Assembly: GCF_020085105.1 (NCBI RefSeq)
Contig: NC_058051.1
Location: 21,403,955 to 21,467,954, forward strand
Length of the DNA stretch: 64,000 nucleotides
Direction of reading: 5' to 3'
Source of the DNA: Siniperca chuatsi
Taxonomy: Eukaryota > Chordata > Actinopteri > Centrarchiformes > Sinipercidae
Part shown: piece after piece, positions 32,446-44,579 of the stretch
How the letters are laid out: each line of letters opens with the position of its first letter
How positions within the stretch are numbered: the first letter of the stretch is position 1
Program-made: the position numbers and the translations under genes
Notes under the pieces: model-generated
The model's input: the letters and a program-made list of their open reading frames with translations, nothing else
Databases searched by the model: none
What the model was told of the DNA's origin: nothing

Positions 32446-35041
32446 TCTGAGTGACTGCACAACAAAGAGTCTGAATGGATTTAGTCAAAGCTCAAACGCT
32501 GATGCAGCTGCATTCCGGGAGGTTTATGATGTGAAACACCAAAGGAAAGGAAACAATGATCACATTCATGAGATGTCATTTTCTTCCACTTTTATCTGAG
32601 GAATTTGTTGAGGGTTTTTTTTTTCTTCCTTTTTTCATAACGTAATGTGTCCACCTTATCCAAAGTGGGCCTTTGTTAGAAGGCTTTGTTTGAAAAAGCT
32701 TGACCTCATTCTCACTAATAAGGTGCACGTCAGTTGCCTCTATAGCAGCATCCATCCTTACATATACATGTACTGTAGGCTCTGCATAGGCCCTGCAGTA
32801 TTTCATATACATGGATTTGCATGTGAGAGGCTCATAGCTTAATATGTGGGAATCGTGCAGTAAATTAACCTTCTTTGTTTAAAGTTCCCCTCCACTCGAA
32901 TATATCTTTTCTTATTGTTACTCTACTTACGTGCAGAATGATGTATGTGCAGAGTTTGTTTTTCCATAAATCTTCTGAAAAGGGAATGTTTCTCTGTGCT
33001 CAAGTTAAAAACATGTACCTATGACCAAAACTACACTGGAAGCCAATCAGTGGAAACTTTGATGTGGAAACTTTAAGCCTCCAGTGCACATACACTGAAA
33101 ACTGACTTTCAGTAGCAGTCAAACTTTTTTAATGAACAATATTTGCATATTCATACATTCTGTATGTTTCAATGAAGGTAGATGTAATTTTAAGCATTTT
33201 TAACAAAGTGATAACTTTTTTAAGTTGTAAAAAACCCCCCAAAACATATCAGACCCAAATCATAATTCCAAGTATGTCTTAAGAAATAATATGGGAGTTT
33301 TAATTACCAATTAAGTGAGGCTGCATCATTGGTCACACATTCAAATAACTTTATAATAATTACCTATTCATGGCCAAAGCAAGAAGTAATCTGATGCTCT
33401 TACACTGCAGCGAAAAGTAGAGGTAAGAGACTGTCCTCTCCAGAGAAACAACAGCGTTGGTTGTTTCCTTAAAGTATGAGGACTTGTTGGTCGCACTCTC
33501 TTTCACAATGTGTGTTTCACACATTTTCTTACAAGTTGCTGGGATGTAGTAGGGCCCCATGTACACTTCTTCCAATGAGTACTATGTCCCCTTTTTTGAT
33601 TGTGTCCAATATAATATGCAACAGCTTTAGTTACATAGTCAGGATTAAGGTTACTTATAATACTGTCTGGTAAAGCGGTAGGGCCAAAGTTGGATTATCT
33701 ACTGGCCAATAGGGCTCGAAGGTTCCAGGTTCAACTTGTGGCAATAAATATGTGATTATTAAGTTCATTGCAAAATGTTTTTTTAATACCGTATGCCTCA
33801 CTAAAGCACATTTCAAACTGACATGGCGGGGGCCTCAATGCAACACCTGCATTGTTACCCAATCTTGAGGCCCTGTCTTCTAAAGCTAAAATCTAGCTTT
33901 AAGGTTTTTGTTCTATCTGTTATATTGTGCTTATGTCATGCATTGCATTACAACAACATGCACTTAATCAAGTTACCACAAACTAATTACTAATTACTAA
34001 CCATTACATACAAAATGCAAACAGAGTGGGGTCAGTTGGGGCCCACAGCTCATTTTTGGGGGGCCCTGTGGTAAATTAATCTGGCCCTGGGTAGGGCTTT
34101 AAAACCTTCTCAAAACACCATGACAGTAAAACATCTGCCCTTAAATTCATCACTCCATTTTTTACTTTGTATTTCTCTGCTCTGGAGTGCAGGTTCATTT
34201 TGGTGATTTTTTTCTCAACTTTCTATGCATTTATTTTTGTCTTTATTTAGTACCAACTGTTTTTATCCCACATTCATGGTATCCTTTTTTTCACTACAAA
34301 CTCAGCTGACCTTTCCTTTTGTCAGTTTAACAAACTATAAAGCTTCCAGGAAACGGAAATACAAGAAAAATGACACAGGCACCTATACAAATTTACAAAT
34401 CTTCAGTGAAAATCACTAAATTATTTATATAGACCAGTTAAAGTTTCTAAAAAAATATTGTTTTCCTATTTATACAAAAATGTAGCGGAAAAATGTAACA
34501 AATAAAACTATATATATATACTAGAGTCTATTTAGATGTAAAGTTATTTTATCCCAATGTGGCCATGTCATCCTATTGTAGCCTCTGTATACTGTCTACC
34601 AGTTAATTTAGAACTGATTTTCAATGTTATTCATTACGTCCGAGGCAAAATTAAGGCTTGTTACTTCAGTGTGATGAATTTTCACACAGGCCGTTTGCTA
34701 TTGGCACACTCTTCACTTTAAACTGCATTTTTATGTTTTGTGTAATTGTAATTGTGTCAGTAATTGCCTTTTTTGGATGTCTTGGTATAATTAAAATAAG
34801 GGCAAGCAGTAGAAGATGGGAGAACGATTAGAAGAGTCAGATGTGAATAAAAACTTTTATTTTGTTGTTTTTATTTTCATGAACCTTGTTTTATGGTACA
34901 AAGAGTTACACAAAAAATCACTTTTTGTGTTGTTATTAAGACACTTTAATAACTTTGCTGTCATTAGTGAAATGGCACAAATTAGGCCCTGCGTGTAGCT
35001 CTCGTAATATCTCTGTACTGTATATCATATATCGTGATATC

Positions 35042-36426
35042 TTACAAATGAAAAAGCAGAAAACCACTAAAGGTTGTTCTGTGGTACTGGTCATCCCAAA
35101 CCTCTCCACCAATTTGTACCGAAACAACATCTCCCACTTCTAACTGCAACACTGCACCAATGGACGCACAATCCTCAGCATCTAAGTATGTGGTGTGACG
35201 GTCACCTGCAGCTACTATGAGATGTTCGTTCTTGACAAGTCTCATCAACATACCTCTATTAGTGTGTGCTACATGGCCAGAAAATCTGAAGTAATACACT
35301 CCTTTTACTGGTGCAGTGAAGTAACCTAAAACAGAGCCAGAAAAGAACAGTCACAACTGATGAAAGTGAAATTACTGAAACCAATAGACCATTTTTTCAT
35401 TTAAAAGAAACTTAATCACACTACCTGTGTTTGAGTTGTAGTGGTTTCCAATGTTGGTAAAGACATTTTTGTAGATGAGTTGAACAATATCTGCATTGCC
35501 TGTGTTACCTTCACCAGATGCCAGAAGGGAGGCAGAAAAAGCCAGTTTTCTCACTGTGGCAAAATTTAAAGAACAACACACAATCATTTCTGAATTACTT
35601 TCTGTACTTCCTGTACACACATACTCACAATGCACAAAACACATACACAGAGAGGCAAAAATGATTTACCTTTGTTGGTATTTTGAAGTTCCTGCACTGT
35701 TTCATTTTGTCCTGAAGTCATAAGAAACACATTCACAACCATATGCACACAATTCATCGCACAAATCATAAACCCCTAACCTTTACCTTCCTGCTGTTTT
35801 GCCAGCTCCTCCACGCGACATTCACTGACTGTCAATCTTTGCTGCAGAGAGCTGAGCTTCTGCTGAGTGACTGAAAGCTCTGTAGCTTGAGCTAAGAAAA
35901 TGACAGAAAAGGTTTTCAAGTCAGAGATTCAACACAAAAATACCTCAGTTATGGTTGGGTTGGGTACAATGGCAAAGCAGTGTTTACCGTCATTCTCCAT
36001 CTGCAGTTCCTCTGCCAAGCTCTCAGCAGCGGTTATCCTGGCCTCCATGGCTGTAACAGGAGTGCTCATGTAAGCTCAGCTATATTGTGTTATAAAGTGA
36101 GTGCTTTATTATAGTGTACCTGTGTTCTCCTTCTGCAAGGCCTCCACCAGGCTCTCAGCAGCTGTCACTCTGGCCGTCAGGTGCCTCAGCTCTACTCTCT
36201 GCTCCACCACTATGTCTCTCAGATTCTTCAGCTCAGCCCAGATGTCAGACTGAAGCACCAGCTCTTGTTCACCTCCCTCAACTTCAGTCCCGGCCCACTG
36301 TGTCTGAGCCTTCTCTTCCCCGCTCCCGACAGCTTGAAGCAAGATATCATTGTCACTGCTGTGTTTCTGAGCTCTGCAAAAATGGCAGAGTATCAGTACC
36401 ACTGAGAAGACAGAGGAAGTCTTCAT
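35042..36426 (-). CDS. Secreted coiled-coil protein with C-terminal C1q domain (complete)
   Basis: Six minus-strand exons: 36426-36120, 36050-35988, 35891-35787, 35711-35670, 35553-35425 and 35325-35042 (TAA). All introns are phase 1, and the exons sum to 930 bp (309 aa). Residues 1 to about 20 form a signal peptide (MKTSSVFSVVLILCHFCRAQ). Residues about 60-170 are a charged coiled coil with no collagen Gly-X-Y repeat. Residues about 175-309 form a C1q/TNF-like globular domain (KLAFSASLLASG; YFTAPVKGVYYFRFSGHV; VGDVVSVQIGG; final FSGFLLFHL). The family forms secreted trimers and often higher oligomers. Fish carry many such C1q-like/cerebellin-type genes, some used as immune or egg-coat lectins, so the role here is open. 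A TATA-like ATAAAAGG lies about 65 bp before the ATG (plus 36489-36497). Possible poly(A) signals lie near 34870 and 34856. It sits between wnt7a and fbln2. Confidence 0.86.
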
Positions 36427-36487
36427 CTTTGTTTGAAAATGATCGGTGCACTGTTTGCTGTCTGTGGCACAGTTGTGTACTGGCTCG

Positions 36488-36498
36488 GCCTTTTATGG
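36488..36498 (-). promoter_or_regulatory. TATA-like box of the C1q gene
   Basis: The minus strand reads CCATAAAAGGCC about 65 bp upstream of the start codon. This is a plausible core promoter position for a short 5' UTR. Confidence 0.45.
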
Positions 36499-36755
36499 GT
36501 GACTTCTAGGTCAGATGTGTCAGGTGGGTGGTGATTTGCCAACACTGTGAGAAAGCACACCTGTAACTTAGAGATATCTGGCAGGTAGTGGAGATAGAAG
36601 GAGGGTGAGGACAAAAAAGAGAGAGTTGTATCTTGGAGTCCTGTCATCTTTCCATAGGCTGTTTTAAATGTTTCTTTTGGCAAACTGCTTTTCTTCTATT
36701 TTGCTTCCCTTTTAAACATTTATTAATGTGCTCACTCAAATTACAAAGAAACTTA

Positions 36756-37218
36756 CACTCAGTGGCCACTTTATTAGGTACAGCTATGTAATCTTATGCA
36801 ATTCAATACAACTGTTCTGCCATAAATTCTACATTTTCAAAGCTAATAATGTTCATGACATGATTGACACTGCCAGAAAAAAACTATATGTTTATTATTG
36901 AGGTTGTGGTTTGCATTGGTGTTGAACTGGACTGCATTATATTGAGTCTTTCTAATGTTTTGCCCCATTTGCAAATAAGAGGGGGGAAGACTATTAGAAA
37001 TACATTTCAATATAATGCAGTCCAGTACAACACCAACACTAACTACAACCTCAATAATAAACATATAGTTGAATTGAACACCTCTCTGACAGTGTCAACA
37101 AAACACAGAACATTACAATTTAAATTACATAACGATCTACTTTCTAATCTTCTACCTAAATGTAAAATTTGTGGCAGATCTGTTGTATAGTAAAACCTAA
37201 TAACGTGGCCGTGGAGTG
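36756..37218. mobile_element. Non-autonomous Tc1/mariner-type MITE with internal hairpin
   Basis: A 463-bp element flanked by TA on both sides (36754-36755 and 37219-37220). The ends are imperfect inverted repeats: CACTCAGTGGCCACTTTATT on the left, and CACTCCACGGCCACGTTATT as the complement of the right end. Inside, about 36884-36946 and 37006-37067 form a second, near-perfect inverted repeat (GGACTGCATTATATTGA answers TCAATATAATGCAGTCC). It has no coding capacity; open frames crossing it on both strands are palindrome by-products. It lies about 330 bp upstream of the C1q gene start. Confidence 0.88.
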
Positions 37219-38834
37219 TATATCCTCACTTACCTAAAGTAGAATCTAGCAGTTTTCTGCCAAGGTTTTGCAATATCAGTCAGTAAGTTTTCTGCCACCT
37301 GCAATTGAAAAATTATATTTTTAAAAAATCACAAAAACAGCAACATCTGTTTCCAGAGACAGTGTCCCTGTTACTCAGGATAATCCACAGACCACAGACA
37401 GAAATCCCCGCACTATACTGCATGCATGCATATAGTCTCTAGGCATAAGACAGATATCTCAAAACCTGGCCAAATAAAACCAAAGCTCTCTAGATACCGC
37501 TACAGGGGTAGGTGAGGATAATAATTTTTTTGTAATTTGGTTAACAGAAGTTTGAATTTAGTCAACATAAGCCATGACTTATTTTCGATGGCACACACAA
37601 ACAGCGTCTGATATCATTGTCCACACTCAGAACTCAGTCACTGTCATACCTTTGCAGTGACACTGCAAAATAAATATTATAAGACTTTCCACTGGTGCTC
37701 TGTCGCTTTTTTTTCTGTCAGCCAGAAAAATGGCTATATGTCAGGTGGAGTTGTTTTCCAGAATGGATCTGGAAATAATTTAAACTCCATAAGTGCAAAC
37801 GGGCATCCTAACAGTCCCCTAGGCTACCTGCAAGTTATTGTGAAGAGTTAGGGAAATTTCCCACTACAACAAGACCATTATCTGGGCGTGTTGCTTGTGA
37901 GTCATAAGTGTGTGCATCAGTGACAAGTTAGACAATTAGACAGAAATAACAACAAATCAACCTGTCGTTAAAAACAATAATTTCTTGAAGCGTATAAAAT
38001 GCAGTGAATGACATGATTTATGGTGATTGCTGCTTGTGTTTATGAATAACAATATTGAGCAGCTGTCAGTCAAAATGAAATTCCCACTGCCATATACATC
38101 AGGGTTTACACCAGATAAAAAAGAGGCATCAATCTTTCCAACAAAACATTGGCAGCGCTCATGTGGTGGGAAAGAGAACACAACTGAGTGAGAGTGTTGT
38201 CTTTAGTACAACAGCAGATATACTGTACGGTTTCATATCTGATCATTCAAGAATAGGCAGAATCGTCTTAATACCATTTTTCAGAATCCTGTATTCACTT
38301 TTCTTTCTATAAATGACAATCCTGTCATAAAAAGACTTTGCTGTAGGGGTAAACACAAACAAATGTACACATCCCACAGAAGCTTTAAAGAAGAGATTTT
38401 TTGGAAAGAGAACACAGGGTTTTCTACCCTGGTGCCGGAGGGGGCAGAGATAAAGAGAGTAATAGTTAGACTGCGGTCACATTGGTATGCAGACAGTCAT
38501 GAAAGCAGTGCAGTACCTGTTGCATCTTGCAAATTCATTTGCTGAATATTGTGAAATTTCACCGTTTAAATTGGGGAGGCCCTTTTTTTATCACAACTAA
38601 ATGGATTGGTGGTACGGTTCGATAAACACAAATGATATGGATTACAGATGTCTACTGATAGACACTGGTCTACTGATGCATCATCATCCTCATCATCAGT
38701 AACTTCATCATCAAAGAGACAAAACAAAAACTGTATTATGATGTATAAATGTAGGTGTGGACTGTAAAAAGGCAACCACAAAGTACATAAACACAAGTAT
38801 TGGAAAATTAAGATTTTGATGATGATGACTAGCT

Positions 38835-39290
38835 GGAAAGTGGAGGATCACCAAAGTGATTTTAATTCATCCTACGGTGGGACATGAATGAGTTCCCAAT
38901 TTTCATGCTAATCCATCCAAGAGTTGTTGAGAGATGTTTCACTCAAACCAAAAATATCAACTTCATGGTGGCACTAGAGAAAAGTCAGGGGACCACCAAA
39001 GTAATTAGGATACATCATCTCGGAACCATGAATGTCTGTGCAAAATGTAGATGTTGAGCTATTTCACTGGACAAGTGAAAACTTTGACCTGCTAGTGGCG
39101 CCAGAGGAAAAGCCAGGGAATAACAGTAGGCGTCATCTTCTTGGCATCATCAATATCTATACCAAATTTCATGGTAATTCATCAAATAATTGTTGAGATA
39201 TTTCAGTCTGGACCAAAGTGGTGGACCTGCCGACAGACAGACCAACCGTTGCCATCCATAGAGTCACGCCACAGGCTAAAAACATATTTC
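38835..39290 (-). repeat. Interspersed repeat, copy in reverse orientation
   Basis: Contains internally repeated units of about 70-90 bp with the phrases CTAGAGAAAAGTCAGGGGACCACCAAAGTAAT and TTGTTGAGATATTTCAGTCTGGACCAAAGTGG (quoted in short pieces across 38965-39215). Inverted, these match the copies at 49990-50580 and 57420-58050. Confidence 0.7.
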
Positions 39291-39847
39291 TCACATACCT
39301 CTATTATGATTTGTCCATGCAGATAGTTTTGCTTTTATTTACCCAGCTTTTGAGATATTGCACTGAAACATTTAAAAACTAAGTTGAGCTAGAAAATTCA
39401 TACTTGTCCTTGGAAACAGTAATCTTAACTACACTTACGCTCCACTCACAAGCTTTTTTCTGAACATCTCCCTCAGTGGAGCTTGCTGGAGAATAGTCAT
39501 TAGGTGACCTAAATGTGGAAAACAATTATTACATTTAAAAAAAATGTAATTTAAAAAAACAGCAAAATCCCTGTTAGAATAGAAAGAAGTTTCAATGAAA
39601 ACTGTTGACAAGGATGTTGCTGTTGCATTTTTAACTGTAATTTTCAATGCTGTGAGCACCACAAACTAAATTCAGTTCACTTCCATTGTACTGGGTTGGC
39701 AGCAGAATCTCAAATAATGATATCTTAAAACCTCTATAAAACTAAAACTATCAGCATGGCTACACCACTAGCGAGAAAATTATTTCTTTGACACATTTCA
39801 TACTATACAGTCCCACAAATGTAACACTAATTTTGAGTGAGTCAATA

Positions 39848-39866
39848 CAGTGCATCCAGAAAGTAG
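39848..39866. mobile_element. Isolated Tc1-like terminal repeat fragment
   Basis: CAGTGCATCCAGAAAGTA differs by one base from the outer end of the Tc1 element at 55777 and is preceded by TA. The similarity stops after about 18 bp, so this is at most a remnant and could be chance. Confidence 0.3.
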
Positions 39867-41262
39867 AAAACATGGTTTGTGGTGTCAAAAGTCATACATG
39901 CCAAAGATGTCTGGCATTACATTCTGTCAAAATGGCAGTTAACAAGGCAGCGCATCATCGGTGGCTCCTCTCCTATTGGTCGAAGAACCTGTTGCTGAGG
40001 TGTCGACCTGTGATTAAGACTCCAGTAAATCTTCCCACCCAGGGAGCCTTGGAGAAGAGCTTCCCCCCAGGTCATTCCACTCCTGCAGGGATGAGCCTCG
40101 CTTTCCTCTGTATCTGCCCTCGGGGATAAATCTCATACTCTAACCTGGATCTCTATTCCTTCTGGCCTTCTCACAGGTCACACTGAAGGCAAAATTGTCA
40201 GTTTTAAGGACTTGTTTAGATTTTTCTGTGCATGCAGTTTGATCGATTCCATTCTAAAAAGTGGAATATTAGGGATATGGTGCAATATCTGCTGAAGTGT
40301 GATAACACCTAGGCAGAGCCATCAGGCGCCTCAAAGTGACAGGCAACCTTACATACCTTCCTTCATTCTCCTCAAAGGCAAATTCCTCTCTTACTGTCTT
40401 CCTTTCTGTGTTTCTCAACTCTTCTTCTCTCCTCTTTGCTCTTTTTTCTTTTCTATAGGGGACAATCATAATATCTCGCTCTGTACTTTTCTATTTAATT
40501 TGAACCTGCTGAGGTTTAACCATACTGATATTTGATCTCTGTGCTCACCCAGATCACAGATAACTGTGACCCACCCATGGAAATCATATCTGCTGCAGGG
40601 TTGTTTTACATTTTAATAAACTCAGCTATTGGGTTTTTCACACACTACGCTCTCATAGGCATTTCTATTGTCTCCCATTGTAATTAAGGTGTTCTGTCAA
40701 TGATCAATCATCATACCCTATTGTCAATATAATTGCTTATAATAGAAATGTTGACACATAACATAATCTACAATAATAACTCTGTCTGTGGGGCAGTTAA
40801 TCGCTCCACAAATTGACCAATCACATTTCTGTGCTTCAAGACCCACATCCTACCCAGCCAATCATGCTGGGAAGCCGGAGGTCGAGTCTCTGCACACTGC
40901 ACACTGCTAGCTGCTGTATGAAGTGGGCTTGACTTCAGATAGTTAGCCTTAGCCTAATGTAATGATGCATACTTCCCCCTGTTTATGGCAGCCAGGGAAG
41001 AGGGAGCGCTAGCCTGTGCTTGTCTGCTGCTGAGAATGCCCATTAATGCTCTTTTCCCCCTCAGGTGATGACCACCTGAGCTATCAAAGACAAGCGTGTC
41101 TGTAACACCACCCTTCCCCATCTCGCCCTCTCATCACACTATATCCCCGCCTTTGCTTCGACCTCCACCCAGACACATGCTGTACAGTCGCTTGGCACAG
41201 TAGATTGCAGTTGTTTTTTTCCCTCCAAAAGGGGCGTTTTAAGAGTAGTTAGATTTTGTATA

Positions 41263-41301
41263 ACATCATCATCATCATCATCTTTATCATCATCATCATC
41301 A
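41263..41301. repeat. (ATC)n trinucleotide microsatellite
   Basis: Imperfect run of ATC/TTATC units. Confidence 0.9.
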
Positions 41302-41539
41302 TTATCATCACATCTTTGAACAAATATCCATGTGATCTTAGCTTTACAGAAAAATATTTTCTCACTCAGCTCATGTGGTGTCTAGACACGCTGATACTTT
41401 TGGTTTTATTTGCCAGGATTTTAACAGTCAGATTTCTGATATCTTCTTGAGGGTTCTTCCATTTTTCATGTGAAAGTGTTTTTTTGAGGAGTTTTTCCAT
41501 ATCAAGGATCGAGGGACTAAAGATAGAAGGTGTCGTATG

Positions 41540-41625
41540 CTGTACAGATTGTAAAGCCCCTTGAGGCAAATTTGTGATTTGTGATATTGGGCTATTTAAA
41601 TTAAATTGACTTGACTTTCTTTTTG
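41540..41625 (+). repeat. LINE/SINE-like 3' tail
   Basis: ATTGTAAAGCCCCTTGAGGC, then AAATTTGTGATTTGTGATATTGGGCTATT and TTGACTTGACTT. The end with short tandem repeats is typical of fish retroposon tails. The same motif borders the inner ends of the inverted arms at about 21240-21270 and 23815-23862. Confidence 0.6.
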
Positions 41626-41639
41626 ATTATTTTTTGAGC

Positions 41640-41765
41640 ATTTTATGCCTTTATTAAACAGTGTAAAGAAAAAAGATGACAGGAAACAAAGGGGAGAGAG
41701 ACATAGGGAATGACAAGCTACAAAAGGCCACAGCCGGACTCGAACCTAGTCTGGGTCTGATGCAA
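41640..41765. repeat. Dispersed fish repeat with GGACTCGAACCTAG segment
   Basis: ATTTTATGCCTTTATTAAACAG, a GGGGAGAGAGACATAGGGAATGACA stretch and GCCGGACTCGAACC (quoted in parts) resemble a dispersed repeat common in fish genomes. The last part looks like a tRNA-type B box. No intact tRNA fold is present. Confidence 0.5.
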
Positions 41766-41775
41766 TAGGTTAACT

Positions 41776-42215
41776 TTACCAAGTACCAACATGTTGTTTT
41801 GACCCAGTCTTAGGGTTATTTTTATATTACTGTTGGGTAATTTAATCAAACAATATTTATTTTGACCCAGACACAACAAGCTCAAGTCTTATCTTGAAAC
41901 TGTCACAAATGTATATTGTTAGTACAAAACGATGTGCATGACGTTCATAACGGCAAAGGAAACACATATTATTTGCAATCAGTAACAAAAACTGACATGT
42001 AATGTTAAAAACAGCTGGAATAGATTATAACAGTTTGCAAAGTTTGGGTAAATAGCCCACCAGCAAAATAAAAAATAACACTAACACTGGGTCAAAACAG
42101 CCCATAGTGTTGTGTGGTTTTCAAGCCATACTGGGTGAAGTTAACTCATATTGCGTTGATGCTACGTTGACCCAAACTGGGTCAGTTTTGACCCAGGGAT
42201 TTTTAGTGTATACAG
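41776..42215. mobile_element. Probable non-autonomous element rich in TGACCCA/TGGGTCA
   Basis: TTGACCCAG motifs lie near the left end (41796-41806), at 41871-41880 and in the right end (TTGACCCAAACTGGGTCAGTTTTGACCCAGGGATTTTTAGTGTA, spread over 42170-42212). The motif TGGGTCAAAAC occurs internally in inverted orientation. The right end looks like a transposon terminus; the left terminus is not clearly preserved. Confidence 0.4.
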
Positions 42216-44579
42216 TCTTCTGTTTTCAGCTAAAAAACATCTTCACTGGAGCAATGTGAGTTGAGTGCCTTGCACAAGGGCAGGTCATAATTTACTACTG
42301 ACTGCTGGGAGATCATTCCCCATTCATTTTCCTAACCCAGATTTTCACAGATCGTCCCTCAGGTCCTCTGCAACAAGAGACGAATTAATTTAATGCAGAA
42401 ATTCTGCAGCATCATTTCATTGAAGCTGAAATTCACCTTGCTCAAGCTTTGTTTTATAGGAGTTGTTTTCAGTATATATTTTGGTAACTATAACACAGAG
42501 GCTACATGGCAGGCCTAATGATCTTTAGTACAGTTCTCCTACAGGCATTCTTCCTTTGTCCAGTACATTTCAAAACTTCCTGTCAGTGTCCCTAAACCCA
42601 TAATAGATGTGTGTATCTTCCCCTGTCTGGGATGTGTGATTCACTGTCCCTGAGACACAGCACCACCTAATCTTGAAGGGCAGATAAAGCTAATTAGGGG
42701 AAAGAGACATCAATCACAGCTCTACGGTTCATTATATATTTCACATACTAAGAGTGGCATCTCAGTCACTGGGTGTGTTTGAAAGCTTGAGTCAGTCATA
42801 AACACATAGCTATTATTATGAGTTATGTCAGGAGGAACGTCTTAGACTCGAAGAATGAGAAAGCTGTATTGAATGTTTCCTTGATTCTTTTGGGACTAAC
42901 CAGCTATTATTATTTTCACCAAGCAAGGAGTAAGGGGCTAAAATTAGTGCAGAAATCAGAAATCAGTCTCTTTTGTTGAAATGACCTTCGACAGTATAAC
43001 TCATCTCAGAGACCAGAACTGGCGAGCAGCCCTGTTTGGATGTGCAACATGCATTAATACAGCTGTCACAAAGACACACACACCCTTTCCCGATGATTAC
43101 AGCAAGTCCAGGAGGTTCATTGAACTCTGAGCAGGGGCAGAAGATTACCTTATGGCTTTAAGTAGAGTTTATTAAAAAGAAAATCATCTTAGGTCCTTTG
43201 TTTATAAATGTTTTATACTTTAATTGGATCAAATTTCTTCACAATTAATGAGAATTCAGTATCCCTTCCCATATGTTTTTTAAGACTGTTCTGTTGTATA
43301 AAACACTACTGTTGCCTTGAAACAAAGCCTTTTCGGGTGTAGGACTGCATTCGCCCTATAGGTGGGAGTGTAATTCTTTCTAGGTTACAACCTACAGTAG
43401 ATGGTATATAAAGAAGACTACAATAATTTTATGTCGGGTATCAAACGCTACATGATCATTGCTTTTATTAGCCGTCATAAAATGTGTGTGCGTCAAACAG
43501 GCGTGTGTTGATGGATGACGCTCATGTTGAGCTCACTTGCAAGGTGTGAACAGGTATGTAAATAGGCATGGATATTTACTGCGTGACATGCCCTGACAAG
43601 AATGGATTATATACTTTAACAACTTCACTGAGGAATAATGTTCACTATATACATTGGTGCATAATCAAACAAGTTTGTCAAGTGGAAAGAACTGAACAAA
43701 AACACACACCACACACATCTTTAATTAATAATATTCCTCCTAATGAATAAAATAAGCAAATACTCACCAAACCACATTGGTGTTTATTAATATTTTACTA
43801 AAATATTTTGCAGCTTATGAATCTAGCATAAAAATATAATACATCCATCCATAATGTGTCTGATACAAAAAATACACCATGTAGAGTAATATAAAATTTG
43901 ATAATATAAAATACTTTAAACAAAAACAGCAGCACAGGGTAAAATAAAAGAGACATTGTATAAGCACTGTAATGGAAACCCTTCTTCTGCTTTTTGCCAC
44001 AGTGCTATCAAATTACACATCATTTGATAATAGGATGATATGAGCAGAAAACTGCAATAAAAGTCTCTTAGTATGAAAAAACGAGCTGGTTAGAAGCTAG
44101 AGGTTGACTGTTAATATTTTTTATGCTTTACTCACATCTGGTTAAGATGATCAAAACAATGGCAAATTGTTTCATTCTGGTGGTATAATAAATATCTTTA
44201 TATCCCTAAAGTTATTATTTTAGATTCAGATATTGGGTTTTTGAAAATATGGAATGTCTTTTCCATGTTTTTTTTTGAGCAATGGAAATTAATGACATGT
44301 ACATTAGCAATTCAAGTGAGAAATGAAAAAAAGATAATTACAGGGTTTTCATGCAATTGATGTGAAAACAGAGCCTGACACAAAGCAAACAGTTTCTTTC
44401 TTAATATTCCACGACTCTTAAATCAATGTTTTAATATTAACTTCAACTGGACATAAGCAAGATTAACTCAAACCAATCATGACAGACAGTGGTATACTTT
44501 ATGAAGTTGTTAATAGTGATATGAAAAGTCCTCATGAACTGAATTAAGGTCTATAGCGTCCACAGCACATCTCAAATGG

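Larger units (their letters stand above)
24161..34850. other. Intergenic region between the transposon nest and the C1q gene
   Basis: No coding gene is recognised in about 10.7 kb. It holds GT microsatellites at 25459-25480 and 32400-32442, a poly-T run near 29131-29150, a fragment of the interspersed repeat shared with the fbln2 introns (27975-28065), and a probable repeat tract around 33660-34110. Open frames are short, overlap one another on both strands and lack domains. Confidence 0.5.
37221..44579. other. Intergenic region between the C1q gene and fbln2
   Basis: No gene is recognised. It contains an interspersed repeat (38835-39290), a Tc1-like end fragment (39848-39866), an ATC microsatellite (41263-41301), a LINE/SINE-like tail (41540-41625), a tRNA-like dispersed repeat (41640-41765) and a TGACCC-rich repeat (41776-42215). 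The stretch 42216-44579 is AT-rich with nothing identifiable; it may include the fbln2 3' UTR. Confidence 0.5.

Noticed and set aside
32198..32599. Open frames rich in Thr-His or Cys-Val
   Set aside because: They are translations of the TG microsatellite at 32400-32442.
33665..33750. tRNA-like stretch with GGTTCCAGGTTCAACTT
   Set aside because: I could not form an acceptor stem or anticodon arm; at best it is a decayed SINE-like piece.
36843..37190. Overlapping open frames of 73 and 108 codons on opposite strands with similar proteins (MFIIEVVV...)
   Set aside because: The similarity arises because they read the two arms of the MITE hairpin; it is not a gene pair.
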